Position numbers and translations under genes: made by a program. Positions 28,466-37,398 of a stretch of DNA of 64,000 bases are shown here, one piece after another. The notes beneath the pieces are model-generated. The model was not told where the DNA came from. It saw only the letters and a list, made by a program, of their open reading frames with translations, and did not search any database. Where the stretch lies: positions 1 through 64,000 of the forward strand of contig NZ_JAPDMX010000011.1 of the NCBI RefSeq assembly GCF_025971955.1, read 5' to 3'. Source of the stretch: Shewanella subflava. Lineage in GTDB: Bacteria > Pseudomonadota > Gammaproteobacteria > Enterobacterales > Shewanellaceae. Every line of letters begins with the position of its first letter. Within the stretch, counting starts at the first letter, position 1.

Positions 28466-28501
28466 AACAAAAAACCAAACAGCAATGTTTGGTTTTTTGT
28501 T
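28466..28501. terminator. Bidirectional terminator between zapC and SDR gene
   Basis: A perfect 16-base stem (28466-28481 with 28486-28501) around loop GCAA, rich in A on one arm and T on the other, so it can serve both convergent genes. Confidence 0.88.
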
Positions 28502-28523
28502 ATGGTTGCCATGAAGAAAGCTG

Positions 28524-29273
28524 TTAACTCATTTTTCTCATCAGGTTTGAAGGCGCAATACGAATTAGCCAATGTAAAAAAGCCCAAGGGAAGCTGGGTA
28601 CATATGCATTTGCTTTTTCTTTATCGATAGCTTTCACTATTGCTTTACAGCCTGTTTCTAAATCTACCCTAAAAGGAACTGTTTTGACGTTTTCATTTAT
28701 CTCTGTTCGAATAAAACCTGGGTGAATGCAAGTCACTTTAATCGGAGTGTGCATCACATCAATTCTTATTCCTTCAGTTAAAGAGGTGAGCCCAGCTTTG
28801 GTTGCTGCATATACAGTCATAGCGCGTCTAAATCCTCTGACGGCACTGATAGAAGAGATTGTCACTAAATGACCATTATTTTGTTGTCTAAATATTTCCA
28901 TCGCAGCTTCGCACTGAGCAATGGCTGCAACAAAATTGGTTTGAGCTGTGGCCAAATTTGCTTTGAAGAAACCTGTTCCAATCGAAGCCCCTTTACCTAT
29001 ACCTGCATTGACAATGATTCTATCAATTGATCCCATGTCTTTTTGGCATTGTTTAAATACAGAAAAAACTGCCTGATGGTCATTTACATCCAATTGATAA
29101 ATTTGCACTTTAATATTTGGATTAATTGTGAGCAGTTCTTCTTTGAGTGAAGTGAGCAGCTCTATACGACGTGCACATAAAGCCAGATTATGGTTTTTCA
29201 GGGCAAATTGTTTTGCCATTCCAAGACCAAGACCTGAACTTGCACCAGTGATAACAACGTTGCGTCTGTGCAT
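28524..29273 (-). CDS. Short-chain dehydrogenase/reductase
   Basis: A 249-residue classical SDR. The NAD(P)-binding motif is TGASSGLGLGMA (residues 9-20), followed by NAGIGKG; the catalytic Ser lies in TISSISAV and the Tyr-Lys pair in VYAATKAGL. ARRIELL after the second strand suggests NADP preference (inferred). The C-terminal segment (WAFLHWLIRIAPSNLMRKMS) is hydrophobic and could touch the membrane. Substrate unknown. Transcribed alone, with AAGGGA upstream of the start. Confidence 0.88.
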   Translation of the reverse strand: MHRRNVVITGASSGLGLGMAKQFALKNHNLALCARRIELLTSLKEELLTINPNIKVQIYQLDVNDHQAVFSVFKQCQKDMGSIDRIIVNAGIGKGASIGTGFFKANLATAQTNFVAAIAQCEAAMEIFRQQNNGHLVTISSISAVRGFRRAMTVYAATKAGLTSLTEGIRIDVMHTPIKVTCIHPGFIRTEINENVKTVPFRVDLETGCKAIVKAIDKEKANAYVPSFPWAFLHWLIRIAPSNLMRKMS

Positions 29274-29558
29274 GATTATTCCCTTATTATTTTTATTTTA
29301 AAGTGATAGCCAAAAATCTTTGTACGCGTTACATAATAAATGTTAACTCTACCACTTTAGAGTTAACTAACGTACTGATTTATTGAGTTTTACATTTGAC
29401 AAACTGCCGTTATTGACCCAGATTTAGATTGAACATAATGATGATAAGAACAATACATCAGACTAAAGTTGACTTTAATTATTACGGTATAGCCTTTAGC
29501 GTGTCAGCATTTTTAAAGATATAAAACATTTATTTAGTTAATATTGTCAGGTGGTTAT

Positions 29559-31205
29559 ATGAATACTATAAATCTTCAACTACGAAAAATGAGCATTTCG
29601 AAGCGATTATTTTCAATGTTAGTACTCAGCATTGCTGCCACTATTTTAATGTTTCTATTTGCGCTTAGCCGTATTGATAACGTACTTATTGCCGAAAAAG
29701 AAGCCAAATTACATTCATTAGTTGATGCCGCAGTCGCGGTAGTCGATCAATATTATCAACGCAGTGTAAAAGGTGAATTAAGTGTCGAAGAAGCGCAAAT
29801 AACAGCACTCGCGGCGCTCGATCATTTACGTTACTCAGGGCAAGAATACTATTTTACCATTGATACTCAAGGTATGATGATTCAACATGCATTTGCCAAA
29901 AAACTGGTTAATACCAGTGTGGTAGGAATGAAAGATCCTGACGGGATTAAACTGTTCCAATTGATGATTGATAGAACTCAAACTCAAGATTCCGCCAGAG
30001 TTGATTACATGTGGAATAAGCCTAATCAAGAAAACCCAAGTCCTAAAATGTCGGTGGTTAAAAAGTTCACTCCTTGGAATTGGATAATTGGAACCGGTAT
30101 TTATGTTGATGATATTCATGCCCAAGAACTTGAGTTTGTTTATGATTACATGTTGTTACTCGCGCTAGTTTGGCTGCCAGTGGTTATTTTTCTTTATATT
30201 ATTATTCAGAGTGTTTCAGTGCCGATGCGCTCGACAATCACGGCATTTGAAAATGTGGCAAAAGGTGAGGGAGATTTAACGCTACGATTATCAGAAGAAG
30301 GTGGGGACGAGTTAAAAGAGATCGCCACTCACTTCAATATGTTTACGTCCAAAATTCAGAATGTCATTACTTCAGTGGGAGAGTCTATTCACCATAGTAC
30401 AAGGTTAGCGGGCGGCATGTCAGCTATTGCCGAAAAAGCCAATCAGGTTTCTACCAATGTACAAATGGAAACCGAAAATGTAGCGACAGCAATTAATCAG
30501 ATGTCGATGACGGCCTCTGAGGTGGCTTCTAATGCACAACTTGCAGCCCAAAGTGCGCATGCTGCTGATGCTGAAGCGGATAAAACGGCTGCCGTGGTTG
30601 ATAATGCCATGAGCAAAATTAATGCGCTTTCAAGTGAACTTATTCATACTGAAGAAGTGGTTAATGGCCTGCAAATAAGTTCGAGCAAAATTGGCCAAAT
30701 ATTAGATGTGATCGTCGGGATTGCCGAGCAAACCAACTTATTAGCACTTAATGCTGCAATTGAAGCAGCTAGAGCGGGTGAAGCAGGGCGAGGGTTTGCT
30801 GTTGTGGCAGATGAAGTGCGCACCCTTGCAAGCCGAACGCAAGATTCAACCCGAGAAATTAACGGTATTATCGATGCTATTCGTCAGGCCATTGACAGTG
30901 TTAATGCTTCGGTTGAGAGAGCGAAAATCAAATCAAATGAAACGGTTTCAGAAACTGGCCAAGTCGTTGGTGCACTTGATGTGATCAAAAATTCAATTGA
31001 GCAAATATCACAAATGAATATTCAAATTGCATCGGCAACAGAACAACAAAGCGCAGTGATAGCTGAGTTAAATATGAATATTACTCGCATAAACGACATG
31101 TCTGTTGAGAACAGAGAATATAATCAGGACATTAATCAAAATAGTAGTCAAATTGAACAAGGGTCTGAAAAGCTTGCTAAATTAGTCGCACATTTTAAAA
31201 TCTAA
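29559..31205 (+). CDS. Methyl-accepting chemotaxis protein with Cache domain
   Basis: A transmembrane chemoreceptor of 548 residues. Helix 1 (about 17-37) is followed by a periplasmic single Cache-type domain with YYFTIDTQGMMIQHAF and the WNWIIGTGIYVDDI ending, helix 2 (about 195-215), a HAMP linker and a long signalling coil. The hairpin tip EQTNLLALNAAIEAARAGE (CheA/CheW contact) is intact. Related Cache domains sense small organic acids, but the ligand is not predictable here. The ATG at 29559 follows AGGTGG; an in-frame TTG upstream is less likely. Monocistronic. Confidence 0.93.
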   Translation: MNTINLQLRKMSISKRLFSMLVLSIAATILMFLFALSRIDNVLIAEKEAKLHSLVDAAVAVVDQYYQRSVKGELSVEEAQITALAALDHLRYSGQEYYFTIDTQGMMIQHAFAKKLVNTSVVGMKDPDGIKLFQLMIDRTQTQDSARVDYMWNKPNQENPSPKMSVVKKFTPWNWIIGTGIYVDDIHAQELEFVYDYMLLLALVWLPVVIFLYIIIQSVSVPMRSTITAFENVAKGEGDLTLRLSEEGGDELKEIATHFNMFTSKIQNVITSVGESIHHSTRLAGGMSAIAEKANQVSTNVQMETENVATAINQMSMTASEVASNAQLAAQSAHAADAEADKTAAVVDNAMSKINALSSELIHTEEVVNGLQISSSKIGQILDVIVGIAEQTNLLALNAAIEAARAGEAGRGFAVVADEVRTLASRTQDSTREINGIIDAIRQAIDSVNASVERAKIKSNETVSETGQVVGALDVIKNSIEQISQMNIQIASATEQQSAVIAELNMNITRINDMSVENREYNQDINQNSSQIEQGSEKLAKLVAHFKI

Positions 31206-31604
31206 TTGATCCAGCACAAACATCTTAGCAGTCGCATTAGGCTTAAAAGGTCATGCGGCTATAGTTGGATAGACGTCAGTTCATTTTAGTTCACTTAAGG
31301 CCATTTATGATGAACATAAGGCTTTAACTAACTTCAACTCGGGTTAAGTGTTAGGCTCAATAAGCACAATTCAAGAGGTTGAGCTTATTTTTAGCAAACT
31401 TGTCATTTTTTAAAATCAAAGTGGATTAACACGTCAATAGCTGGCCTATTGCACGTTAATGAAACGCAGTTAGCAAAACAAAGGACTGTTTGCTGAGCGT
31501 TTATTATGCCCAGCTGATGTTAACTATTGTTTTTATGGCAATAGTGTACTGGCTATAATGCACAATGATATAGTCACTCACTCAACCATTCGTGATGAAA
31601 TCCA
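31206..31604. other. Intergenic region between chemoreceptor and LysR genes
   Basis: 399 bases with no credible gene. Notable are two overlapping hairpin options: GCTCAA/TTGAGC (31355-31360 with 31379-31384) and AATAAGC/GCTTATT (31359-31365 with 31383-31389), the second followed by TTT, which may be the chemoreceptor terminator. The right part should carry the LysR gene promoter; no clear operator was recognised. Confidence 0.5.
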
Positions 31605-32501
31605 ATGAACCCACATTGCCCAAGTGATTTACAGCTGATTCATTTATTTGTCCATTTGGTCAGCGCTGGCGGTTTTTCACAGGTAAGCCAGTTACAAAAT
31701 ATTCCTGTGGCAACGGTGAGTCGCAAAATAGCTAAATTAGAGAGCAGCTTAAATACTCAATTGATCATGCGCAGTACCCGTAAGCTGCGTTTAACTGAAG
31801 AGGGGGCTGAGTTATTTGAACGATATTATCAATTGATTAATCAGTTTGATGATTTAACTCAGCAAACCGCATCTACCCCTAGTGGAACTTTAAGAATTGC
31901 GACGCCGATTTCAATTACCTCGATGATCTTGATGCAAACGTTGAATGATTTTTCTAAGTTATATCCTGATATTAATTTACATATTAGCCAAAATAATCAA
32001 ACAGTTGATTTAATTGACCAAGGGGTTGATGTGGCAATTGTAGGTGGTGCCCAGCCCGATTCCTCTTGGGTGTCACAATCATTGGGTGTATTGCATTATG
32101 GCTTATACGCTTCAACCAAGTACCTTAATCAATCTGATGAAATAATTCATCCCAACCAACTGCATCAACACCGCTTAATTAAGGTATGGCCATTATTTAA
32201 TTGGACATTAAAACACGGTGAACAAGAATATTATTACGAAGGTGAGGCCAAAATGACATTGGCTGATTTACATGGCGCTATTAAGGCATGTGTTGATGAT
32301 GGCGGGATTATGTATGGGCCATCATTGTTTGTAAAACAGCAATTGCATCAGGGGGATTTGATCCGGGTGTTGCCGCATTGGCAGGGCGAAAGTCGCCGAA
32401 TTTGTATGCTGTATCATCAGCGAAAACAGCAGCCTAGAAAGGTACAATTATTTATCGAATTTATGCTCAGTCGCGCAGAAGCGATTTTCGCAATGGATTA
32501 A
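31605..32501 (+). CDS. LysR family transcriptional regulator
   Basis: 298 residues. The N-terminal winged helix-turn-helix (residues 8-66) has LFVHLVSAGGFSQVSQLQ and VATVSRKIAKLE, the standard LysR pattern; the rest is a periplasmic-binding-like effector domain (FSKLYPDINLHIS; GVDVAIVGG). There is no divergent partner gene to suggest a target: upstream is a chemoreceptor 399 bases away, and downstream the convergent lldG ends 52 bases away. Control of the lactate genes is possible but unsupported, since their promoter region lies about 3 kb away. Confidence 0.9.
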   Translation: MNPHCPSDLQLIHLFVHLVSAGGFSQVSQLQNIPVATVSRKIAKLESSLNTQLIMRSTRKLRLTEEGAELFERYYQLINQFDDLTQQTASTPSGTLRIATPISITSMILMQTLNDFSKLYPDINLHISQNNQTVDLIDQGVDVAIVGGAQPDSSWVSQSLGVLHYGLYASTKYLNQSDEIIHPNQLHQHRLIKVWPLFNWTLKHGEQEYYYEGEAKMTLADLHGAIKACVDDGGIMYGPSLFVKQQLHQGDLIRVLPHWQGESRRICMLYHQRKQQPRKVQLFIEFMLSRAEAIFAMD

Positions 32502-32553
32502 TCATCAACTGAGGTTGAGTTAATCCAATGCGAACGGAGCATTTACGCAACGT

Positions 32554-33177
32554 TTAAACTAAATAGACCTTTAAACTAAACGCACCATGTGCGCCCACCA
32601 CTAGGGCTTGTTCGATATCGGCTGTTTTACTAGGACCTGCAATAAAAGTCCCAAAGTCACCGGCATGTAAGTGCATTTTTGCTGGTGCATCATGCATGGT
32701 GGCAATAATATTGTCTTTATTCAGTACTATGACTAGGTTCTCGCAGATAAAGGGCAGTACCCTGTGAGTATTCACATTTTTGCCATTCAGTTGCTCACTG
32801 TCTACCCATATCGCACCATTTTCTGCCACCGCAAACCTTGCTTGTATAATTGCGTAATCAATGTGTTTGAGGTCATGTGGCTGTGTTGGCATCAGTTGAT
32901 TTCCTTCAATGCCATCCACTAATGATATCACTTGCATTCCTTGGCTTATCAGTTGCGCAACATTGCCTTTAAGTATGTCGATGCTATTGCCATTGTCTGG
33001 ATAAATTAATTCACCTGTAACCGAGTTAAGACCTTTTTCAAATCGTTTAATTAAATCTGTCTGTAAAAAGCGAGTACTTTTTAAACCTGATAAATCAGGT
33101 TTTTGATTTAATTGGTTAATAGAAGAATGGCCTAAGGCTGCCAAAATGGCTTGTTTGCTCGTGGTATTTTGAGACAT
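32554..33177 (-). CDS. lldG: Lactate utilization protein LldG (LutC family)
   Basis: Third component of the LldEFG (LutABC) L-lactate oxidation complex, which converts L-lactate to pyruvate. The 207-residue chain carries the LUD domain, with NGAIWVDSEQ and GTFIAGPSKTADIEQALVVG near the C-terminus. Its start codon touches the lldF stop (positions 33177/33177 shared), so expression is tightly coupled. The individual role of this subunit is unclear. No lactate permease or D-lactate dehydrogenase gene lies next to the cluster, unlike the S. oneidensis arrangement as I recall it. Confidence 0.9.
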   Translation of the reverse strand: MSQNTTSKQAILAALGHSSINQLNQKPDLSGLKSTRFLQTDLIKRFEKGLNSVTGELIYPDNGNSIDILKGNVAQLISQGMQVISLVDGIEGNQLMPTQPHDLKHIDYAIIQARFAVAENGAIWVDSEQLNGKNVNTHRVLPFICENLVIVLNKDNIIATMHDAPAKMHLHAGDFGTFIAGPSKTADIEQALVVGAHGAFSLKVYLV

Positions 33178-34562
33178 TATTTGGTCTCCTTATTTGCTGC
33201 TTTATGGTGTTTATACCAAGTATCGAAACTCGATTTTGGTGCAACGGGCAACTCACGGTAATGTCCCCAAGCACCAGATAAGGGCTTGATTAGAGTGTGT
33301 GGAATGACTTTTAATGCCAATCGTGCACTGGACATAGTACAGTTTAATAAGGTTGGCGAGCTCATCAATTTACCCACTGCTGGCATATAGAACTTTTTCC
33401 CAAATGGCAGTTTTCCCTGTTCGGCTTTTAATCGGCGGTGGTGGGCAATAATTTTATCCAATGGGACTTTTGTTGGGCAAACATAACTGCAGCTCCCGCA
33501 CAGCGTGCAAGCCCAAGGGATAGTGTTGCTATCATCATGCTGCGCGCCAACGGCAATACCAATAGGACCTGGAATGGTGTAGTTATAACTGAACCCACCA
33601 GAACGACGATAAACTGGACAAGTGTTTAAACAACCACCACATCGGATACATTTTAACGATTCAGCAAGAATGTTATCTTGCATGATGTCTGTTCGGCCAT
33701 TATCGACAATGATAATGTGCATTTCGCCATCAACTTTACTGCCGCGATAGAAAGACGAATAAGTGGTAATGGGTTGGCCGATAGCATTTCTGGCTAACAT
33801 ACGTAGCAATACCATGGCACTGTCTGCATCTGGGACGATTTTATCTATGCCCATTGAGTGAATTTGCAGTTTAGGTAAATTTGCGCCCATATCGGCATTG
33901 CCTTCATTGGTACATACCACTACCGCACCTAAATCAGCGATGGCCATGTTTACGCCTGTCATGGCGGCATCGGCACTGAGAAATTGATCGCGTAAGTGTT
34001 TACGGGCGGCACGGGTGAGGCGTGTGGGATCGGATTCGCCTTTTGGGGTATTCAGCTTTTGATGAAACAGTTCACCGACCTCTTCTTTTTTCATATGGAT
34101 GGCAGGCACCACAATATGCGAAGGAGGTTGGTTATTTAGCTGAATAATGCGCTCTCCTAAATCAGTATCGATGACTTCAATGCCATGTTTTTCAAGAAAA
34201 GGATTTAAGTGACATTCTTCAGTCAACATCGACTTAGATTTAACTAACTTTTTAACCGAGTGTGTAGTTAAAATATTTAATGCAATTTGATTGTGTTCAC
34301 TGGCATCTTTAGCCCAGTGAACTTGAATGCCATTTTCAATACATTTTTGCTCAAACTGGCAAAGATAGTCGCCAAGATGACTCAAGGTATGTAATTTAAT
34401 TTCTGATCCGAGTTGGCGAAGCTGTTCCCATTCAGGCACGCTTGCAGCTGCTCTGTCACGTTTTTCACGTAAATTCCATAAGGCTTTAGAGTGCCAGTCG
34501 ACGCGATTCTCATCACGGCAAAAGATAGTGGCATTGTCGGCATGACTTTTAGATTGATACAT
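33177..34562 (-). CDS. lldF: Lactate utilization iron-sulfur protein LldF (LutB family)
   Basis: Central subunit of the L-lactate oxidation complex, 461 residues. The N-terminal LUD domain (about residues 60-290) includes VNMAIADLGAVVVCTNEGN. Then come two 4Fe-4S clusters, CIRCGGCLNTCP and CTLCGSCSYVCP, and a C-terminal tail of about 90 residues. It is presumed to pass electrons from lactate toward the quinone pool. It follows lldE after 11 bases and abuts lldG. Confidence 0.93.
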   Translation of the reverse strand: MYQSKSHADNATIFCRDENRVDWHSKALWNLREKRDRAAASVPEWEQLRQLGSEIKLHTLSHLGDYLCQFEQKCIENGIQVHWAKDASEHNQIALNILTTHSVKKLVKSKSMLTEECHLNPFLEKHGIEVIDTDLGERIIQLNNQPPSHIVVPAIHMKKEEVGELFHQKLNTPKGESDPTRLTRAARKHLRDQFLSADAAMTGVNMAIADLGAVVVCTNEGNADMGANLPKLQIHSMGIDKIVPDADSAMVLLRMLARNAIGQPITTYSSFYRGSKVDGEMHIIIVDNGRTDIMQDNILAESLKCIRCGGCLNTCPVYRRSGGFSYNYTIPGPIGIAVGAQHDDSNTIPWACTLCGSCSYVCPTKVPLDKIIAHHRRLKAEQGKLPFGKKFYMPAVGKLMSSPTLLNCTMSSARLALKVIPHTLIKPLSGAWGHYRELPVAPKSSFDTWYKHHKAANKETK

Positions 34563-34573
34563 TTAAAGTCTCC

Positions 34574-35323
34574 TTATAAAGCAGCATCGATGATTTGAGC
34601 AATATGACGGGTTTGAATAGGTAGCAGCTGTCTGCGGATCATGCCATCAAGATGCAGTAAACATGAGGGATCAAAACCGACCACATATTGTGCATGTGTG
34701 GCGGCATGAGCATGGGCTTTATCTTTACCCATTTTGGCAGATACGGCGCCTTCATCAACGGCAAAGGTCCCACCAAATCCACAACATTCATCTCGTGGTG
34801 CAGGGTAAACAATCTTGATACCAGGAATATTTTGTAGCACTGCCTCGACTTTATTGAACTGTGGCCCCATAGACTCACTTGGCGTAGCTAAATTCAGCAT
34901 ACGTAAACCATGGCAACTCATTTGAAGGCTGATAGTGTGTTCAAATTTGTACTTAAATGCGGGTATTGGTGCGATGTCGTGTAAGAATTCCGTTAGTTCA
35001 TACAATTTATCTATGACATCTTGCGCGGCTTGGCTTTGATCAAATTCGTGAAAGTTTTCCTTGGCGGCCACTAAACAAGACGCCGCAGGACAGACGATTG
35101 CGTCGCATTCTACGCCTTTAAATGCATTTAATAATTTGAGTGTAGTATTGCGGGCTTCATTAAAGCAGCCAGAGTTAGTCATAGGTTGACCACAACAAGT
35201 TTGACCTTCTGGAAATATCACTTCATGGCCTAATTTTTCTAGCAACGATAAGGTTGCAATCGCCACATCAGGCATCATTTGGTTGACCAAACAAGGAATA
35301 AACAGTGCAATTTTCATATTCAT
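34574..35323 (-). CDS. lldE: Lactate utilization (Fe-S) protein LldE (LutA family)
   Basis: First gene of the lldEFG operon, 249 residues, with the two CCG-type domains of the family: CCGQPMTNSGCFNEA near residue 41 and CCGFGGTFAVDEG near residue 187. These cysteine motifs bind iron-sulfur clusters or accept electrons in heterodisulfide-reductase-like subunits. Start codons at 35323 and 35317 are both possible; GAAG upstream fits either. It is divergent from prpR, and the 272-base gap carries palindromic boxes that may control both directions. Confidence 0.92.
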   Translation of the reverse strand: MNMKIALFIPCLVNQMMPDVAIATLSLLEKLGHEVIFPEGQTCCGQPMTNSGCFNEARNTTLKLLNAFKGVECDAIVCPAASCLVAAKENFHEFDQSQAAQDVIDKLYELTEFLHDIAPIPAFKYKFEHTISLQMSCHGLRMLNLATPSESMGPQFNKVEAVLQNIPGIKIVYPAPRDECCGFGGTFAVDEGAVSAKMGKDKAHAHAATHAQYVVGFDPSCLLHLDGMIRRQLLPIQTRHIAQIIDAAL

Positions 35324-35437
35324 AAACTTCGATAGCGACGGATACGCATAATTTACTCGTCAAAACGGCAGAGTGATACAGACAAAACTGTAATGAACCT
35401 TCAGGATATTTTCATTTTTGAAAAATATCTTTAAGGA

Positions 35438-35447
35438 TTGTCGACTA
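35438..35447. promoter_or_regulatory. GntR-type operator, box 1 (lldE side)
   Basis: TTGTCGACTA, one mismatch pair from the palindrome TTGTCGACAA. It lies 115 bases upstream of lldE on the minus strand. Confidence 0.6.
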
Positions 35448-35506
35448 AATTTAAAATAGCTTGTTTGTCCTTATCCATTAGTCGTAATTAACCCTAAAAT
35501 CGCCTT

Positions 35507-35516
35507 TTGTCGACAA
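35507..35516. promoter_or_regulatory. GntR-type operator, box 2 (perfect palindrome)
   Basis: TTGTCGACAA, perfectly palindromic, midway between lldE and prpR. FadR-subfamily GntR proteins bind short palindromes of this size. Confidence 0.7.
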
Positions 35517-35559
35517 TATGTGACTATTTTAAGTTGTTAATTCCGTATTTATTGCTATA

Positions 35560-35569
35560 TTGTCGACAT
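35560..35569. promoter_or_regulatory. GntR-type operator, box 3 (prpR start)
   Basis: TTGTCGACAT, 26 bases before the prpR ATG, positioned for autorepression. Confidence 0.65.
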
Positions 35570-35595
35570 AATGATGCTTGATTGAGTTAATAAAT

Positions 35596-36252
35596 ATGCT
35601 ACTCGCCAATGAACAGCCGGTAACAGCTGCAGATAAAACCTTTATTTTGCTAAGAGACGATATTGTGGAAGGCAGAATTGTGGCTGGTTCTAAACTCAGT
35701 GAAACCGAATTGTCGACAAAATATGCTGTCAGTCGCGCCATTATTCGTGAAGCGATCAATCGTCTTGAAGCTTGTCATATCGTTGAACGTAAAGCCAATG
35801 TTGGGGCGAGAGTCGTGGCACTGAGTCAGCAAGGCTTGATAGAGCTTTATCAAGTGCGTGAGTCATTAGAGGGAATGGCCGCAAGATTAGCCGCTGTAAA
35901 TATGACCCATGAAGAAATTGATGATTTGATGGGGTTACTTAAGCGTCATTTTGATGAAATTAAAGATGGTCAGTCTTATTACCAAGAAGCCGGCGATGTC
36001 GACTTTCATTATCGAATCATATTGGGTAGTAAAAATAAACATTTAATCAGTATGTTATTTGACGGTATTTATCATTTAGTGCGCATGTACCGTGTGCAGC
36101 TTGGTATGGCAGGGCCAAGAGTGACCACCGCCTATGATGAGCATAAACATATCGTAAAAGCCATTGCTAACCGTGATGCAGAATTAGCCGAAATGCTAAT
36201 GCGTCGCCATATTATGTATTCAAAAAATAGTATTGAAGCCAAATTAAGTTAG
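35596..36252 (+). CDS. prpR: GntR family regulator (FCD type), probable PrpR
   Basis: A 218-residue repressor of the FadR/FCD branch. The winged helix (residues about 10-75) contains LRDDIVEGRIVAGSKLSETE and YAVSRAIIREAINRLE; the FCD effector domain has metal-ligand histidines in VDFHYRII and YDEHKHIV. It leads the prpB-prpC-acnD-prpF operon, and Shewanella propionate genes are generally governed by a GntR rather than the sigma54 PrpR of enterics. Boxes around its promoter and one inside its own gene (35710-35719) imply autoregulation. The ATG at 35596 is preferred over an in-frame TTG at 35578. Confidence 0.88.
   Translation: MLLANEQPVTAADKTFILLRDDIVEGRIVAGSKLSETELSTKYAVSRAIIREAINRLEACHIVERKANVGARVVALSQQGLIELYQVRESLEGMAARLAAVNMTHEEIDDLMGLLKRHFDEIKDGQSYYQEAGDVDFHYRIILGSKNKHLISMLFDGIYHLVRMYRVQLGMAGPRVTTAYDEHKHIVKAIANRDAELAEMLMRRHIMYSKNSIEAKLS
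35710..35719. promoter_or_regulatory. GntR-type palindrome inside prpR
   Basis: Perfect TTGTCGACAA within the coding sequence, 114 bases after the prpR ATG. It could be a roadblock or looping site, or coincidence. Confidence 0.45.
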
Positions 36253-36310
36253 TCATCGATAAATTTGATGACCGATTATCAATTGAACATTGTTAACACA
36301 AGGAAAGAAT

Positions 36311-37189
36311 ATGAGCGCAGGTAAAAAATTTCGCCAAGCACTTATGGCCAATAAACCACTGCAAATCGTTGGTACCATCAATGCTTACTCAGCCATGATG
36401 GCAAAACAAATTGGTCATCAAGCCATTTATTTGTCAGGGGGGGGCGTTGCCAACGCTTCATATGGATTGCCAGATCTGGGCATGACTTCTTTAAATGATG
36501 TGTTAGTGGATGTGCAGCGGATTACCTCTGCGTGTGATTTACCTTTGTTAGTGGATATCGATACCGGTTGGGGCGGGGCATTTAATATTGCCAAAACAAT
36601 CCGCGATATGGAAAAAGCCGGTGCTGCAGCTGTGCATATGGAAGATCAAGTGGCACAAAAGCGTTGTGGTCATCGTCCTAATAAAGAGATCGTGTCTGTC
36701 GAAGAAATGGTTGATCGTATCAAAGCGGCTGTTGATGCTCGAACTGATCCAGATTTCTTCATTATGGCTCGTACCGATTCATTTGCACAAGAAGGTTTAG
36801 AAGCTGCAATTGAGCGCGCTAAAGCCTATGTTGCTGCAGGTGCCGATGGCATTTTTGCAGAGGCGGTGAAAACCGAAGCACATTACCGTGCTTTTGCATC
36901 AGCACTGGATGTGCCAATTTTGGCTAATATTACTGAGTTTGGCCAAACAGAATTGTGGAATAAACAGCAATTAGGTGAGTGGGGTGCTGCGATGGTCTTA
37001 TATCCACTGAGTGCATTCCGCGCGATGAACAAAGCGGCTGAAATGGTTTATACCTCGATTTTAGCACAAGGCGATCAGAAAGCGGTTGTCGATATGATGC
37101 AAACGCGGATGGAACTATATGACTATCTTGGTTATCACGAATACGAGCAGAAATTAGATAGTTTATTTGCCGAAGGCAAAAACAAATAA
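36311..37189 (+). CDS. prpB: 2-methylisocitrate lyase
   Basis: Splits 2-methylisocitrate into pyruvate and succinate, the last step of the methylcitrate cycle. The isocitrate-lyase family signature KRCGH (in [11 protein letters not shown], near residue 121) with its catalytic cysteine is present, along with the metal-site region VDIDTGWGG. It has 292 residues, against about 296 in E. coli. AGGAAAG lies just before the ATG at 36311. It follows prpR by 58 bases and leads the catabolic genes. Confidence 0.96.
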   Translation: MSAGKKFRQALMANKPLQIVGTINAYSAMMAKQIGHQAIYLSGGGVANASYGLPDLGMTSLNDVLVDVQRITSACDLPLLVDIDTGWGGAFNIAKTIRDMEKAGAAAVHMEDQVAQKRCGHRPNKEIVSVEEMVDRIKAAVDARTDPDFFIMARTDSFAQEGLEAAIERAKAYVAAGADGIFAEAVKTEAHYRAFASALDVPILANITEFGQTELWNKQQLGEWGAAMVLYPLSAFRAMNKAAEMVYTSILAQGDQKAVVDMMQTRMELYDYLGYHEYEQKLDSLFAEGKNK

Positions 37190-37398
37190 ATTCGGCATCA
37201 TGCGGTTTAATCGCTGAGATACTTTATTTAATTGATGCTTGTATCAAATCAGTTATTCCGAGTTAAGGCTAAAAAAAGTAACAGTTTTCAATGTGCTCTG
37301 ACTACAACAATGTGTTTATAAGCTTGATGTGCCAGAGTGATGACATACCCTACAGCCAAAAAAATAAAAATGGCGGCAATAATAATAGGAAGACAATC

